A stretch of 64,000 nt of DNA, taken from positions 248,001 to 312,000 of the forward strand of contig NZ_BMJP01000003.1 in NCBI RefSeq assembly GCF_014643515.1. Direction: 5' to 3'. The translations under genes and the position numbers were made by a program. Shown here one piece after another: positions 54,152 through 63,699 of the stretch; positions within the stretch are counted from its first letter, which is position 1, and the number at the start of each line of letters is the position of its first letter. The stretch comes from Sphingomonas prati. Its GTDB lineage: Bacteria; Pseudomonadota; Alphaproteobacteria; Sphingomonadales; Sphingomonadaceae. The notes under the pieces are model-generated. The model ran no database searches. It saw nothing but the letters and a program-made list of their open reading frames with translations, and was not told the DNA's origin.

Positions 54152-54791
54152 CGCCGCTCCGGAGCGTGGGCAGCGCATCCGGCAGCATCCCGGCATCGAG
54201 CCGCCGTGCGCCCTTCAGCACGTTCGTCAGCGCGATCGGCTCGACCACCTGACCGTTACGGGTGTGGCGCAGGATCACGGCATGCTTGGCATCGGCAAAC
54301 TCGGCCAGCCCGCCCGCCATGCTCAGCGCCTGCACCACGTCGATCGTGCGGCCGGATGCATAACTGCCCGGGTTGCGGACCTTGCCGACGACGAAGAAAT
54401 TCATGCCGGCGGTGTTGCGAACCGTCACGGTCACCTCGGGCACGCGCTCGCGGAAATTGCCGGCGATGCGCGTGCGGATCTCGGTCGCGATCTGCGCCAC
54501 AGTTCGGTCCATGGCGGCGATCGTCCCGGCCAGCGGGATCGCGAACGTGCCGTCCGGCAGGATCCGCACCGTCCGCTGCATCCGCTCCTCACCCCAGACA
54601 TAGATGTCCAGATCATCCCCGGCGTTGATGCGATATTCGGCTGACGCGGCCGCCGTGCGCGGTGCGGGCGCGTCAATGGCCGTCTGCGCCTGTGCGATGC
54701 TGCTCGGCCCGCCCATGATCATCAGGGCCGCCAGCGTCATGAGCGCGCAACGCGGCCGCGAGTGGGCGACGGGACTGTTCCTGCGATCCAT
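54132..54791 (-). CDS. Polysaccharide export protein (Wza-like)
   Basis: This 219-aa periplasmic/outer-membrane protein has a signal peptide (GGPSSIAQAQT), a Poly_export domain (YRINAGDDLDIYVWGEERM, ILPDGTFAIPLAGTI) and an SLBB domain (MNFFVVGKVRNPGSYAS, ALSMAGGLAEFAD). It is shorter than E. coli Wza (379) and lacks the C-terminal membrane ring, as is common in GumB-type exporters. AAGGGG lies upstream of the ATG. First gene of the export operon. Confidence 0.9.
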   Translation of the reverse strand: MDRRNSPVAHSRPRCALMTLAALMIMGGPSSIAQAQTAIDAPAPRTAAASAEYRINAGDDLDIYVWGEERMQRTVRILPDGTFAIPLAGTIAAMDRTVAQIATEIRTRIAGNFRERVPEVTVTVRNTAGMNFFVVGKVRNPGSYASGRTIDVVQALSMAGGLAEFADAKHAVILRHTRNGQVVEPIALTNVLKGARRLDAGMLPDALPTLRSGDVLVIP

Positions 54792-55084
54792 GAATATGCC
54801 CCTTTCCCAACAGGGGGCAGCTTAGCGACACGGTGTCCGTCGGATATCGGGAGGTGGCCCGTCTGATAAGGGCGTGCGGCATTTTCGGACCTGCCGCCCC
54901 CCTCCCGCATTTGCGGGCTGACGATCGATCAGGTGGGAAACGACCGCGCACTCCGCACGCCGGCCGGAACACGCTTTTTAGGCTAGCGTCCGGCCCGGCG
55001 ACTTAACGGAACCGACGCTGCTCAAGACCCAAACGGATCGCGACGACGACAGGCTTCCGAACGCGCCGAAGCGGGAGGTCACCT
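54792..55084. other. Divergent promoter region of the polysaccharide locus
   Basis: This 293-bp gap separates the Wza-like and WecG-like genes, which point away from each other. It should hold promoters for both operons. No clear operator was found. Confidence 0.5.
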
Positions 55085-55957
55085 GTGCTGCAACGTCTTG
55101 AAACCATCGACGCCGATCTGCTCGATCGCGAACCGTCGCCCGCCCCTTTCGCGATGCCGACGTCCCCATCCCCGGTGCTCCCGCCGCCGGTGCGCGCGGT
55201 CCCGGCGCTCGGTTCGACCGCGAACTTCATGGATTTCAGGTTCCAGCTCGGCACGCAGGACGGCATCATGGGGCAGATCGCGGCGCGCGCGCCCGACGCC
55301 CCCTTTGCTTATGTCGTAACGCCGAATGTCGACCATGTGGTCCGCATCCAGCATCTGCGGTCCGATCTCTGGCCCGCCTACCGTCATGCCTGGATGACGC
55401 TGTGCGACAGCCGGATCCTCGCGCGGCTGGCCGCGCGCACCGGCCTGCGCCTGCCGGTCATGCCGGGCAGTGATCTGACCAGCGCGCTGTTCAACACCGT
55501 CATCGCGCCCGACGACAGGATCGCGATCCTCGGCGGTGATGCCGCCACGGTCGACGATCTCTGTGCGCGCTATGGCCTAACCAACGTCTTTCACCATGTG
55601 CCCAGCATGGGATTCATCGAAAGCCCGGCCGATGCCGCCCGCGCGGTCGATTTCCTCGTCGCCACCCGCGCGCGTTACAGCTTCCTTGCGGTCGGATCGC
55701 CGCAGCAGGAGATGATCGCCTACCGCGTCGCCAAGCTCGGCCTCGCGATCGGCATCGGGTTCTGCGTCGGGGCCAGCCTGGATTTCCTGACCGGTCGGCA
55801 GCGCCGCGCGCCGCGCGCGATGCAGAAGGTCGCGCTGGAATGGCTGTTCCGGCTGCTGTCGAACCCGCGCCGGCTCTGGCGGCGCTACCTGGTCGACGGC
55901 CCGTTGATCCTGCACGTCTATCGCAGCTGGCGGCGACGCAGCCGGGCCCTGCGCTGA
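55085..55957 (+). CDS. WecG/TagA/CpsF-family glycosyltransferase (GT26)
   Basis: This 290-aa enzyme has GT26 features: YVVTPNVDHVVRIQ, MTLCDSRILARLAARTG, MPGSDLTSALFN, ILGGDAATVDDLCARYGL, SFLAVGSPQQEMIA, GIGFCVGASLDFLTGRQRRAP. It likely adds a hexuronic acid or amino sugar to the lipid-linked intermediate, as GumK-/GelK-neighbour or WecG enzymes do. It starts at a GTG with GGGAGG seven bases upstream and stands alone on the + strand. Confidence 0.88.
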   Translation: MLQRLETIDADLLDREPSPAPFAMPTSPSPVLPPPVRAVPALGSTANFMDFRFQLGTQDGIMGQIAARAPDAPFAYVVTPNVDHVVRIQHLRSDLWPAYRHAWMTLCDSRILARLAARTGLRLPVMPGSDLTSALFNTVIAPDDRIAILGGDAATVDDLCARYGLTNVFHHVPSMGFIESPADAARAVDFLVATRARYSFLAVGSPQQEMIAYRVAKLGLAIGIGFCVGASLDFLTGRQRRAPRAMQKVALEWLFRLLSNPRRLWRRYLVDGPLILHVYRSWRRRSRALR

Positions 55958-55972
55958 CGCCGTCGCCGGCGC

Positions 55973-57196
55973 TCAAGGAGGTCCACCGTCCAGCATCTGC
56001 GCCAGCATCGCCGCGCCGCGCATGCTGCTGAACCCCGCCGCGATCTTGCGCCGGCCCGCCGCGCCCAGGTCTGCGGCGCGGGCCGGATCCCGCGCCAGCG
56101 CGATCAGCTGCGCCGCCATCGCCCGCGGATCGCCCGGCGGCACCAGAACCCCGTCGACCGCGTCGTCCACCAGTTCCGGGACACCGCCCGCGCCGGTCAC
56201 CACGACGGGCAGTTCCATCGCCATCGCCTCCATGATCGCAACGCCCAGCGGTTCGGCCAAGCTGGCGAGTGCGAAGAGATGCGCCGCCTCCAGATGGCCG
56301 CGCAGGACATGCTCGTCCACCGCACCCAGCAACGTGACACCCACCGCCCCCGTGTCCGCGATCAGCGCGCTCAGCACCTGGCGGTAGCCGCCGCCCCCGC
56401 CCTCATCCTCGCCGCATATGCTCAGCCGCGCATCAATCCCCGCCGCGCGGACGATCGCGACCGCCATGATAAGGTCGGCATGACCTTTGCCGGGGTTCAG
56501 CCGCCCACATGACAGGATCCGCAACGGCCCAGCGCCCCGCCACGGCGCATAGCCGCTGGTCCGCCGGAAATCGTCGAGGTCCACGCCCATCGGCGCGATG
56601 CCGGTGCGCACCGGGAACGCTTCGCCCAGCGCCGCCGCGGTGGCGGCATACAGTTGCCGCGTGATGATCAGTGCGAACGTCGTGTGCCGCCATTTCTCGT
56701 GCTGGTTCGGCCCGTAATCGCCGAGCGGGCCGTGCAGGGTCAGGCTGTACGACAGCCCCGACAGCAGCCGCGCGAACATCGCGATATGCGCCGAGTCCGC
56801 GCAGGAATGGACATGGACATGGCTCCACCCGCGCGCACGCGCCAACGCCGCCAGCCGCCCGCCCAGCACCGCCAGTGCGATCAACCTGATCCGACCACGC
56901 CGGTCGAGCCCCTGGGCACGCCGGATCGAATCCAAACACCGTATCCAGCCGCCCGGAAACGCCCGGCCAATCGCGGCCGCGGCCCCACCGATCGACGCAC
57001 CGTCGCGATCGGTCAGGTACACGGTCCGCGCCATCGCCTCCGCGCCCCAATCATGCGCGTTGACGCCGCGCGCCGGCCGCCGCGTCGACACGAGCTCCGC
57101 CTCGACCGCCATACCCGCCAGGGCACGCAGTTCGCGCCAGAAGAAGCTGTGCGTCTGGCCCGGAAATTCGGGAACGAGGTAACCGATCCTGTGCAT
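55973..57196 (-). CDS. Glycosyltransferase family 4 protein
   Basis: This 407-aa GT-B enzyme starts RIGYLVPEFPGQTHSFFWRE, with VHVHSCADSAHIAMFA and LSYSLTLHGPLGDYGP like the transferase at 47227, and a C-terminal domain with LRILSCGRLNPGKGHADLI and E-x7-E in ASLAEPLGVAIMEAMAM. The two are clearly related. It is downstream of the RTX lipoprotein gene (34-bp gap) and convergent with the WecG-like gene. Confidence 0.9.
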   Translation of the reverse strand: MHRIGYLVPEFPGQTHSFFWRELRALAGMAVEAELVSTRRPARGVNAHDWGAEAMARTVYLTDRDGASIGGAAAAIGRAFPGGWIRCLDSIRRAQGLDRRGRIRLIALAVLGGRLAALARARGWSHVHVHSCADSAHIAMFARLLSGLSYSLTLHGPLGDYGPNQHEKWRHTTFALIITRQLYAATAAALGEAFPVRTGIAPMGVDLDDFRRTSGYAPWRGAGPLRILSCGRLNPGKGHADLIMAVAIVRAAGIDARLSICGEDEGGGGGYRQVLSALIADTGAVGVTLLGAVDEHVLRGHLEAAHLFALASLAEPLGVAIMEAMAMELPVVVTGAGGVPELVDDAVDGVLVPPGDPRAMAAQLIALARDPARAADLGAAGRRKIAAGFSSMRGAAMLAQMLDGGPP

Positions 57197-57230
57197 TCCG
57201 CCTTTATGCCCGCGGTCCGCGCGGCTGCCT

Positions 57231-59297
57231 TTACCGCGAAACGCCCCCCGCTTTTGCCGCAGGTGCCAGCGCCGACAGCGGGACCACGCCGCCGTCCCCG
57301 AACCGCACCTTCGCCACCCGCGTCACGATCATGTCGCCCGCCGGCCCCGTCACGCGCACGCCGCCGTCGGCCGCCGCGAAACGATAGGCCGCGCGCTGGC
57401 CGCCGAGCTGCAGCACGTCGTCGCCTCCCCCACCGTCGATCCGCACCGCCGCGCCGCCACCCGGGACGAAGCGGTCGTCACCCGCCCCGCCGATCAGAAT
57501 GTCGTATCCGTGCGCGGTCCCGGCGATCGTCTCGCCCGCCGGGCCGCCGCGGTGGATCCGTGCATCGGCATAGGCGACCGCCGCCCCGTCCGACCTTGGC
57601 GGATTGCGCCCGATCCAGTCGCGTAACGCCTGGTATCGCGGCGTCGTGGCCTGCTTGACCGTCTCCAACGCAGACCAGTTCCCCCATTTGGACGGCGTGC
57701 TTATGATCCCAAAATTGACGTACAGCGCGCCGCCCGCCGCCTGGAACGCCCGGTAGTTGCGCGTTTCTAGCGCGTGGAACTCCGGCCGGCGCTGCAACCG
57801 TGCCAGGAAATTCGTATAGGTCGCGTCGCCATGCTGCGACATCGGCGTCGTCTCGCCGAACCCGCTTTCATAGGTGACGAGCGTCAGCCCGCGCTTCCGC
57901 GCCTGTTCGGCGTGGTAGAGGTAGAAGGGTGCGTTGACGGTATCGATGCGGTCCGCCAGCGCCTTGATCGCCCGCCCGTACCCGCCGTCCGCGTCGGTCC
58001 ACCACCCCTGCACCACCGGCACCGCGGCATCGTCGTTCATCGTGCCGTCGTAATAGCCGGTGATCGCATAGTCGTCGTACCCGGCTGATGTCGGCGCCGG
58101 CCGCCCGGCCGCATCCTGCCAGTCCGGCGCGTCGAGTCCGTCCGCCTCCAGCCCCTTCCACCCGAACTGCGTGTTGTACGTCATCCGCACGCGCCCGCGG
58201 CCGGCCGGCCCGAACGCCGTTTTCCAGATCGCCCCCACCTGCGCCCCGCGCAGCCCGTACCACCGCATCCATTTCGCATCGGGGCTGAACCGCACACGCG
58301 CCTTCGCCTCGGCGAACAAGGCCTGCGGAAACATGCGGTTCCACACCTCGTTCGACAATTCGACATGCACCGCCAGGTCGGGGCGCAGATGGTCGCGGAC
58401 ATAGGTCGCAAAGCCGCGGACGTAGTCGTCGCTGGCGTTGATCGGCATGTTGAACCACGGTTCCGCGCCCGTCCGGTTGGCGATCTCGACCATCGCCTCC
58501 ACCGGCACGCCGCGCCCGCCATCACCCCAGCGGCGGTCGGTCGGCACCGCCCGGTCGGCCCAGCGCAACCAGGGCGCCGCCCGGATCGCGGCATCTCCCT
58601 CGATCGCGCGGCCCGCCGCGTCGAACAGCACGTTAGTCGCCATCCAGTCCATGAACCGCAACACCGCAAACGGCGCGACCTTTTCCAGAAATGCCGGATT
58701 GAACGTCAGCCCCGCCGCCTGGAGCGCCACGTCCGCCTCGCGCACCACTTGGATGTCGCGCAGATAGTCGCCGCGCCCGGCCGGGTCAGTGGCCGACAAC
58801 CGCAGATACAGGCTGCCCGTGTCGCTCGCGCGCACCACCATCCGTCCGGGCGTGCGCGATACCGTCGTCGATCCGCCCACGCCCACGACGTCCAACGTCC
58901 CCTGCCCGGCATAGGTGACCACGTAGCGCGCGCCCGGTTCCGCCGCCGGATTGTCATGGATGACGTTCAGCAGCGCGGACGTGTAGCGCAGCGGCGATCC
59001 CGGCCCCGGCAACCGCATGACCCACCCGGCACGGTCCAGCGCGACGGGCTCGCCGGTATCATATTCGGTGGCCGTCTGCGGCAACCACCCGCTCGATGAT
59101 TTCATCAGGTCGATCATCGCCAGCCCGGGGTTCCAGTAGGCCAGCCCGTCCAGGTTCGTCCCGATCGGCAGGACCGCGCGACGCGCCGGCGGCCGCGGCT
59201 CCACCGCCGAGCCAGCCGGTCCGCAGGCCACCGAGCACAGCCCGAGGCCAAGGATCACGATCAGGCGGGAAGCCGCGATATGCTGGATAATCCCCAC
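57231..59297 (-). CDS. Lipoprotein with glycoside-hydrolase-like domain and RTX-type repeats
   Basis: This about 688-aa protein has a lipoprotein signal (LGLGLCSVACG, Cys25), an N-terminal domain, and a barrel-like region with two candidate catalytic acids: Glu317 in VHVELSNEVWN and Glu477 in TLVTYESGFGE, the spacing and setting of clan A glycosidases (GH5/39/51-like). The C-terminus holds two calcium-binding nonapeptide repeats (GGAGDDRF at 603, GGGGDDVL at 622). Being in the locus, it may trim or release the polysaccharide. The GTG start at 59297 is the least certain point; the frame continues upstream. The family is not one I can name with certainty. Confidence 0.7.
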   Translation of the reverse strand: MGIIQHIAASRLIVILGLGLCSVACGPAGSAVEPRPPARRAVLPIGTNLDGLAYWNPGLAMIDLMKSSSGWLPQTATEYDTGEPVALDRAGWVMRLPGPGSPLRYTSALLNVIHDNPAAEPGARYVVTYAGQGTLDVVGVGGSTTVSRTPGRMVVRASDTGSLYLRLSATDPAGRGDYLRDIQVVREADVALQAAGLTFNPAFLEKVAPFAVLRFMDWMATNVLFDAAGRAIEGDAAIRAAPWLRWADRAVPTDRRWGDGGRGVPVEAMVEIANRTGAEPWFNMPINASDDYVRGFATYVRDHLRPDLAVHVELSNEVWNRMFPQALFAEAKARVRFSPDAKWMRWYGLRGAQVGAIWKTAFGPAGRGRVRMTYNTQFGWKGLEADGLDAPDWQDAAGRPAPTSAGYDDYAITGYYDGTMNDDAAVPVVQGWWTDADGGYGRAIKALADRIDTVNAPFYLYHAEQARKRGLTLVTYESGFGETTPMSQHGDATYTNFLARLQRRPEFHALETRNYRAFQAAGGALYVNFGIISTPSKWGNWSALETVKQATTPRYQALRDWIGRNPPRSDGAAVAYADARIHRGGPAGETIAGTAHGYDILIGGAGDDRFVPGGGAAVRIDGGGGDDVLQLGGQRAAYRFAAADGGVRVTGPAGDMIVTRVAKVRFGDGGVVPLSALAPAAKAGGVSR

Positions 59298-59437
59298 TTC
59301 GTTCGCACCACTTCTATCGCGATCGGAATTCCGTAAGACTGATCGCAGCTTACCGGACGATACGGACTGCATAACCGGACATGACCGGACAGACCATGTC
59401 CGTAACAGCGTAGGCATAATACAGGATCGGTATTGCA

Positions 59438-60832
59438 ATGTATGCGGCACAACCCTTCCTGGCTGGGTCCCGGATCTTGAAACAGAGGCGGTACCGTGTT
59501 CTGTTGCTGGCCGAAGTCGCCAATCCGGACATGGTCAGCGTGCCGCTCGTCGCCTGGTCGATCGCGGCGGCGCTGGCAAAGGTCGCGGACGTCCACCTCG
59601 TCACCCATGTCCGCAACCGCGATGCGATCGCCGCCCGCGGCTGGCAGGAGGGGCGCGACTTCACGATCATCGATACCGAATGGCTGGTGCGCGGCATCTT
59701 CCGGACGGCGCGGCTGCTGGGCGCGGGCGAGGAACGCGGCTGGACGATCTTCCAGGCGCTGGCCCCGCTCGGCTGCCTCGCGTTCGAACGGGCGACCTGG
59801 GCGCGCTTCGCCGGCGCACTGCGGGCAGGCGACTACGACCTCGTCCACCGCCTGACGCCGATGAGCCCCACCACGCCGTCGATCCTCGGCCCGCGGCTGA
59901 AGGCGGTCGGCGTGCCGCTCGTCGTCGGCCCGCTCAACGGCGGGCTGCCCTGGCCCCCCGGCTTTGCGGAGCGCATGCACCGCGAACGCGAAGGGTTGTC
60001 GCGGCTTCGCGGGCTGCATCGCCTGCTGCCGGGCTACCGCGCGACGCGCCGCGATGCAGCCGCGTTCCTCGCCGGGTCGCGCCATACGCTGGGCGAAATC
60101 CCGCGCTATGCCCGTCCGCAGAGCGTCTACCTGCCCGAAAACGGGATCGACCCGACCCGGTTCGGCAAGTCGCGCGTGCGGCGTGCGCAGGCGCCGTTGC
60201 GCGGGGCGTTCGTCGGCCGGTTGGTCCCCTATAAATGCGCCGATCTGCTCATCCGCGCCGCAGCGGACCTGATCCGTGCCGGCAAGCTGACTCTCGACAT
60301 CATCGGCGACGGACCGGACCGCGCGATGCTCAACGCGCTCGTCGCGGACCTCGGGCTCGATCACGGCGTCACGCTGCACGGCACCGTCGCGCATGCCCGC
60401 GTGCAGGACCTGCTAGTCGACTGCGATTTCCTCGCCTGCCCCAGCATCCGGGAATTTGGCGGCGGCGTGGTGCTGGAGGCGATGGCACTCGGCGTCGCGC
60501 CGATCGTCGCCGACTATGGCGGCCCGACCGAACTGGTCGACGACGACACCGGCATCCGCGTCCCGTTCAGCGGCCCGGATGATCTCGTCGCCGGCCTGCG
60601 CGCGACTTTGGAGGCACTGGTCCGTGATCCGACCCGGCTCGATCGGATTGGCACCGCCGCAGCGGCCCGCGTCGCGGCCCTGTTCACGTGGGACCGGAAG
60701 GCGGAACAGCTGCTCCGCGTTTACGACTGGGTGCAGGCGCAGGGCCCCCGCCCCGACCTGCTGATCACCCCGCCGGCGGACGCGCCCGCGCCTGCCGAGC
60801 CCGCTGCCCCCGCCGCCGCAATGCAGGGCTGA
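59438..60832 (+). CDS. Glycosyltransferase family 4 protein
   Basis: This 464-aa GT-B enzyme has RVLLLAEVANPDMVSVPLVAW at the N-terminus, DYDLVHRLTPMSPTTPSILG, GPLNGGLPWPPGF, then AFVGRLVPYKCADLLIRAA, IIGDGPDRAMLN and E-x7-E in REFGGGVVLEAMALGVAP. It ends in an Ala/Pro-rich tail. It is six bases before the polymerase gene, so the two are one operon. The sugar is unknown. Confidence 0.9.
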   Translation: MYAAQPFLAGSRILKQRRYRVLLLAEVANPDMVSVPLVAWSIAAALAKVADVHLVTHVRNRDAIAARGWQEGRDFTIIDTEWLVRGIFRTARLLGAGEERGWTIFQALAPLGCLAFERATWARFAGALRAGDYDLVHRLTPMSPTTPSILGPRLKAVGVPLVVGPLNGGLPWPPGFAERMHREREGLSRLRGLHRLLPGYRATRRDAAAFLAGSRHTLGEIPRYARPQSVYLPENGIDPTRFGKSRVRRAQAPLRGAFVGRLVPYKCADLLIRAAADLIRAGKLTLDIIGDGPDRAMLNALVADLGLDHGVTLHGTVAHARVQDLLVDCDFLACPSIREFGGGVVLEAMALGVAPIVADYGGPTELVDDDTGIRVPFSGPDDLVAGLRATLEALVRDPTRLDRIGTAAAARVAALFTWDRKAEQLLRVYDWVQAQGPRPDLLITPPADAPAPAEPAAPAAAMQG

Positions 60833-60837
60833 CGCGC

Positions 60838-62376
60838 ATGGCCACCGTCGTCATCCTGGTGCTCAGCTTGATCACCTTGCTGCTGCTGCGCGCGGTGCCG
60901 GGGCCGATCGGTCGGTTGGCCGGTCCGCATCAGCTGGCGCTCGCGCTCGCACTGCCCATCGCGGCCAATTTCGGCGGCACCTATACGCTGTTCGCGATCG
61001 GGACGATGGGCCTGATGCTGCTCGCCCCCGCGATCACCGGCCGCGGCCTGGAACTGCCGCACGCCGCCGATGTCGCGCTCCGTGCCCGGCTCTACGTCTT
61101 CGCACTGCCGATGATGCCGATCCTGACGCGCACGGTGGCCGTATCGGGCCTCACGCTCGTCCAGATGACCTACGTCAACCTGCTGTCGCTCGGGATGGTG
61201 ATGGCCATGATCCGCGCGGGGCAGAGCCTGCGTACGTCGTCGCTCGCCGGCTGGGATGTGCTGGCCGCGATCATGATCCTGGTCCAGCTGTTCATGAATG
61301 CTCGGGGCCAGGATGCCGGCTTTGCGGTACGCGCCACGCTCAATGTCCTGATGAACCTCGGCCTGCCCTATCTGATCGTCAGCCGCGCCTGCCTGCGCGC
61401 GCGCGCACCCGATATGCTGCTGTTGTCGCTCGTCGTCGCGGGCTGCGTGCTGGCGGTCATGGCGCCCGCGGAATCGGTTCATCACTGGCTGTTCTACGAT
61501 TCGATGCCGGCGGCGGCGAACGCCGATCCGGAACTGATCTCCGGCTATACCAAGCAGCGCGACGGGCTGCTCCGCGCGCACGTCACCTACGGCGAATCGA
61601 CCGGGCTCTCGCTGCTGTTCGGCCTGCTGATCGTCATGGTCTTCGCGTTGCGCGACCGGATCGGACCGCGCCGCATCGCCGCTGGTCTCGCCCTGCTGTT
61701 GTCGGCCGGGCTGCTCTTCACCTTTGCGCGGGTCGGCTACATCGTCGTCGCACTCGGCCTGCCCGCCTGCGCCGCCTACGAGCGGCGCTGGCGTCAGCTC
61801 GCGACGCTGCTGCTGGTCCTGCCCGGGCTGATGGGCGTCCTGCTCGTGGCGGCGCGCTATCTCCCGGTCGTCGCCGCCTCGATCGGCATCAGCGACGATG
61901 CCGCCGGCTCCGTCGACTACCGCTCGCAGCTGCTCACCGCCGGGCTGCAACTGATCCGCGAAAACTGGCTGACCGGCATCAGCTTGAAGACGTTGCTGGA
62001 GGAACTCGCCTTCCTTCAGACCGGTGAACAGATCGTCGATCTGGTCAACCAGCCGCTTGTCATCTTCATCCAGGCGGGCGTGTTCGGCGGCCTGCTCTAT
62101 TTCGCAATGTTCGGGGCGGTGCTGGCCACTTTGTTCGCCCGCGGCCCACGGCTGGACGCCGATGCCCGCGCGGCCGGTGCCGCCTGTTTCGCCGGGCTCA
62201 TCGGCATGATGGGCAGCCTGACGACGACCAGCTTCGGGCGGAACGAGATCACCTACATCGTGCTGCTCGCCGCGGGTGCCGGCGTCGCCGCGCGCCGTCG
62301 CCGCCCACGGCCGGTGGCGTCACCCGCCGCCGAACAGCAGGAAATACAGTTCGTTCCCGCCGACGCCCATCAGTAA
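60838..62376 (+). CDS. Wzy-like polysaccharide polymerase/O-antigen ligase family protein
   Basis: This 512-aa inner-membrane protein has about 11-12 hydrophobic helices and one larger periplasmic loop around residues 215-250 and 350-375, typical of Wzy/WaaL proteins; FARVGYIVVALGLPA in a late helix matches the Wzy_C region. It should join repeat units in the periplasm. The ATG at 60838 was chosen. The 3' end overlaps the convergent flippase gene by 57 bp. Confidence 0.8.
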   Translation: MATVVILVLSLITLLLLRAVPGPIGRLAGPHQLALALALPIAANFGGTYTLFAIGTMGLMLLAPAITGRGLELPHAADVALRARLYVFALPMMPILTRTVAVSGLTLVQMTYVNLLSLGMVMAMIRAGQSLRTSSLAGWDVLAAIMILVQLFMNARGQDAGFAVRATLNVLMNLGLPYLIVSRACLRARAPDMLLLSLVVAGCVLAVMAPAESVHHWLFYDSMPAAANADPELISGYTKQRDGLLRAHVTYGESTGLSLLFGLLIVMVFALRDRIGPRRIAAGLALLLSAGLLFTFARVGYIVVALGLPACAAYERRWRQLATLLLVLPGLMGVLLVAARYLPVVAASIGISDDAAGSVDYRSQLLTAGLQLIRENWLTGISLKTLLEELAFLQTGEQIVDLVNQPLVIFIQAGVFGGLLYFAMFGAVLATLFARGPRLDADARAAGAACFAGLIGMMGSLTTTSFGRNEITYIVLLAAGAGVAARRRRPRPVASPAAEQQEIQFVPADAHQ

Positions 62377-63669
62377 CCCGAAACCCAGCGCCGCCAGCAT
62401 CAACAGCTCCTCACCGATCCGGAACACTCCGATCCGGCCGAGCTCGTACCAGCAGTACAGCATGACCGGGATCTCGATCAGCCCCACTGCGGCAACCAGC
62501 CCGATCGGCCCGGCGATCAGGAACCCGGCCGTCCCCATCGCCAGCAGCCAGCCCAGCCGGACGAGGTTGGCGATCAGCAACGTCCGCACCCGCCCCGCGA
62601 CGATCAGCACCTCGCGCGCGGCATAGTTGTTGAGCGCGAAGGCCGGCGCGATCGACAGGATCTGCATGTACCGCGCCGCATCGGCATAACGCGGATCGTA
62701 GAGCAGGTGGATCACCGCCGGCGCCATCGCGATGAACCCGCCCATCGCGACCAGATACAGCAGCATTACCCAGCGCCGCCCGGCATAATAGACCGCGGCA
62801 AGCACATCGCTCCCCCGCCGCAGCGCATCGGCATAGGCCGGCAGCAGGACGCGGTTCGGATAGAGCTGCGTAAAGGCGGACGGCGCACCGGACAGGTTCG
62901 ACGCCAGCACATACAGCCCGAACACCCCGAACGGGACCAGCCTGGACAGCGCGAACTTGTCGAAATTCGACAGCAGCACTTGGATCGTGTGCGCCCCCGC
63001 GACGGTCCGCCCAAACCGCCACATCGCGGTCACCTCCGCCCGGTCATAGCCGAACCGCCGCCGCGATCCGGGGAACAGGAGATAGCTCAGCACGGATCGC
63101 AGCGCCGTACCGATCAACCCGCCGATCACGATCGCCCAATAATTGTGCAGCAACAGCGCGAGCAGGATGCCGATCACCGTCTGTGAAACCGCGGTCACGA
63201 TATCGAGCAGGCTCAGCATCGCCAGCCGCTGCCGCCTGATGGCCGACAACGGGGCGAGCGAGGATATCCCCTCGATCACGAACTGGAATGCGGTGACGAC
63301 GATCACCGCGTGCATCGCCGGCTTGTCGAGCAGCCCGGCGATCGGTCCGGCCAGCACGAGCAGGATTAGCGTCAGCAGCGCCGACCGGACCAGCCGCACC
63401 GTCCAGACGATGTCGAGCAGCCGCGGCTCGTCCCCGCGCGGATGCTGGACGATGTAGACGCCGAACCCAAAGTCGGAGATCATCCCCATCACGACCAGAA
63501 TGGCCGCGGTGATCCCCGCCACGCCGAAATCGGCCGGTGACAGCGCGCGCGTCAGGATGATCGTGCTCAGGATACGCAGTGCGTTGGCGGCCACGATCGT
63601 GCCCGCGACCATGCTGGTGCCGCTGGTCAGCGCGGTCCGCCACGTCGGCGGGAACGCGGCACTAGCCAT
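62320..63669 (-). CDS. Oligosaccharide flippase (Wzx/MOP family)
   Basis: This 449-aa membrane protein has 12 or so hydrophobic helices with the polysaccharide-synthesis MOP pattern (ILSTIILTRALSPADFGVAGI near the N-terminus, SNFDKFALSRLVPFGVFGLYVL in the middle). It should flip lipid-linked repeat units to the periplasm. It follows the partial glycosyltransferase by 30 bp in the same direction. Confidence 0.88.
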   Translation of the reverse strand: MASAAFPPTWRTALTSGTSMVAGTIVAANALRILSTIILTRALSPADFGVAGITAAILVVMGMISDFGFGVYIVQHPRGDEPRLLDIVWTVRLVRSALLTLILLVLAGPIAGLLDKPAMHAVIVVTAFQFVIEGISSLAPLSAIRRQRLAMLSLLDIVTAVSQTVIGILLALLLHNYWAIVIGGLIGTALRSVLSYLLFPGSRRRFGYDRAEVTAMWRFGRTVAGAHTIQVLLSNFDKFALSRLVPFGVFGLYVLASNLSGAPSAFTQLYPNRVLLPAYADALRRGSDVLAAVYYAGRRWVMLLYLVAMGGFIAMAPAVIHLLYDPRYADAARYMQILSIAPAFALNNYAAREVLIVAGRVRTLLIANLVRLGWLLAMGTAGFLIAGPIGLVAAVGLIEIPVMLYCWYELGRIGVFRIGEELLMLAALGFGLLMGVGGNELYFLLFGGG

Positions 63670-63699
63670 GTCGGGACGGCGCCCCCCGCCTGCCCCCGC

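Noticed and set aside
54792-55084. Searched for a further small gene between the divergent Wza-like and WecG-like genes
   Set aside because: Short frames lack ribosome sites and GC3 pattern; treated as promoter region.
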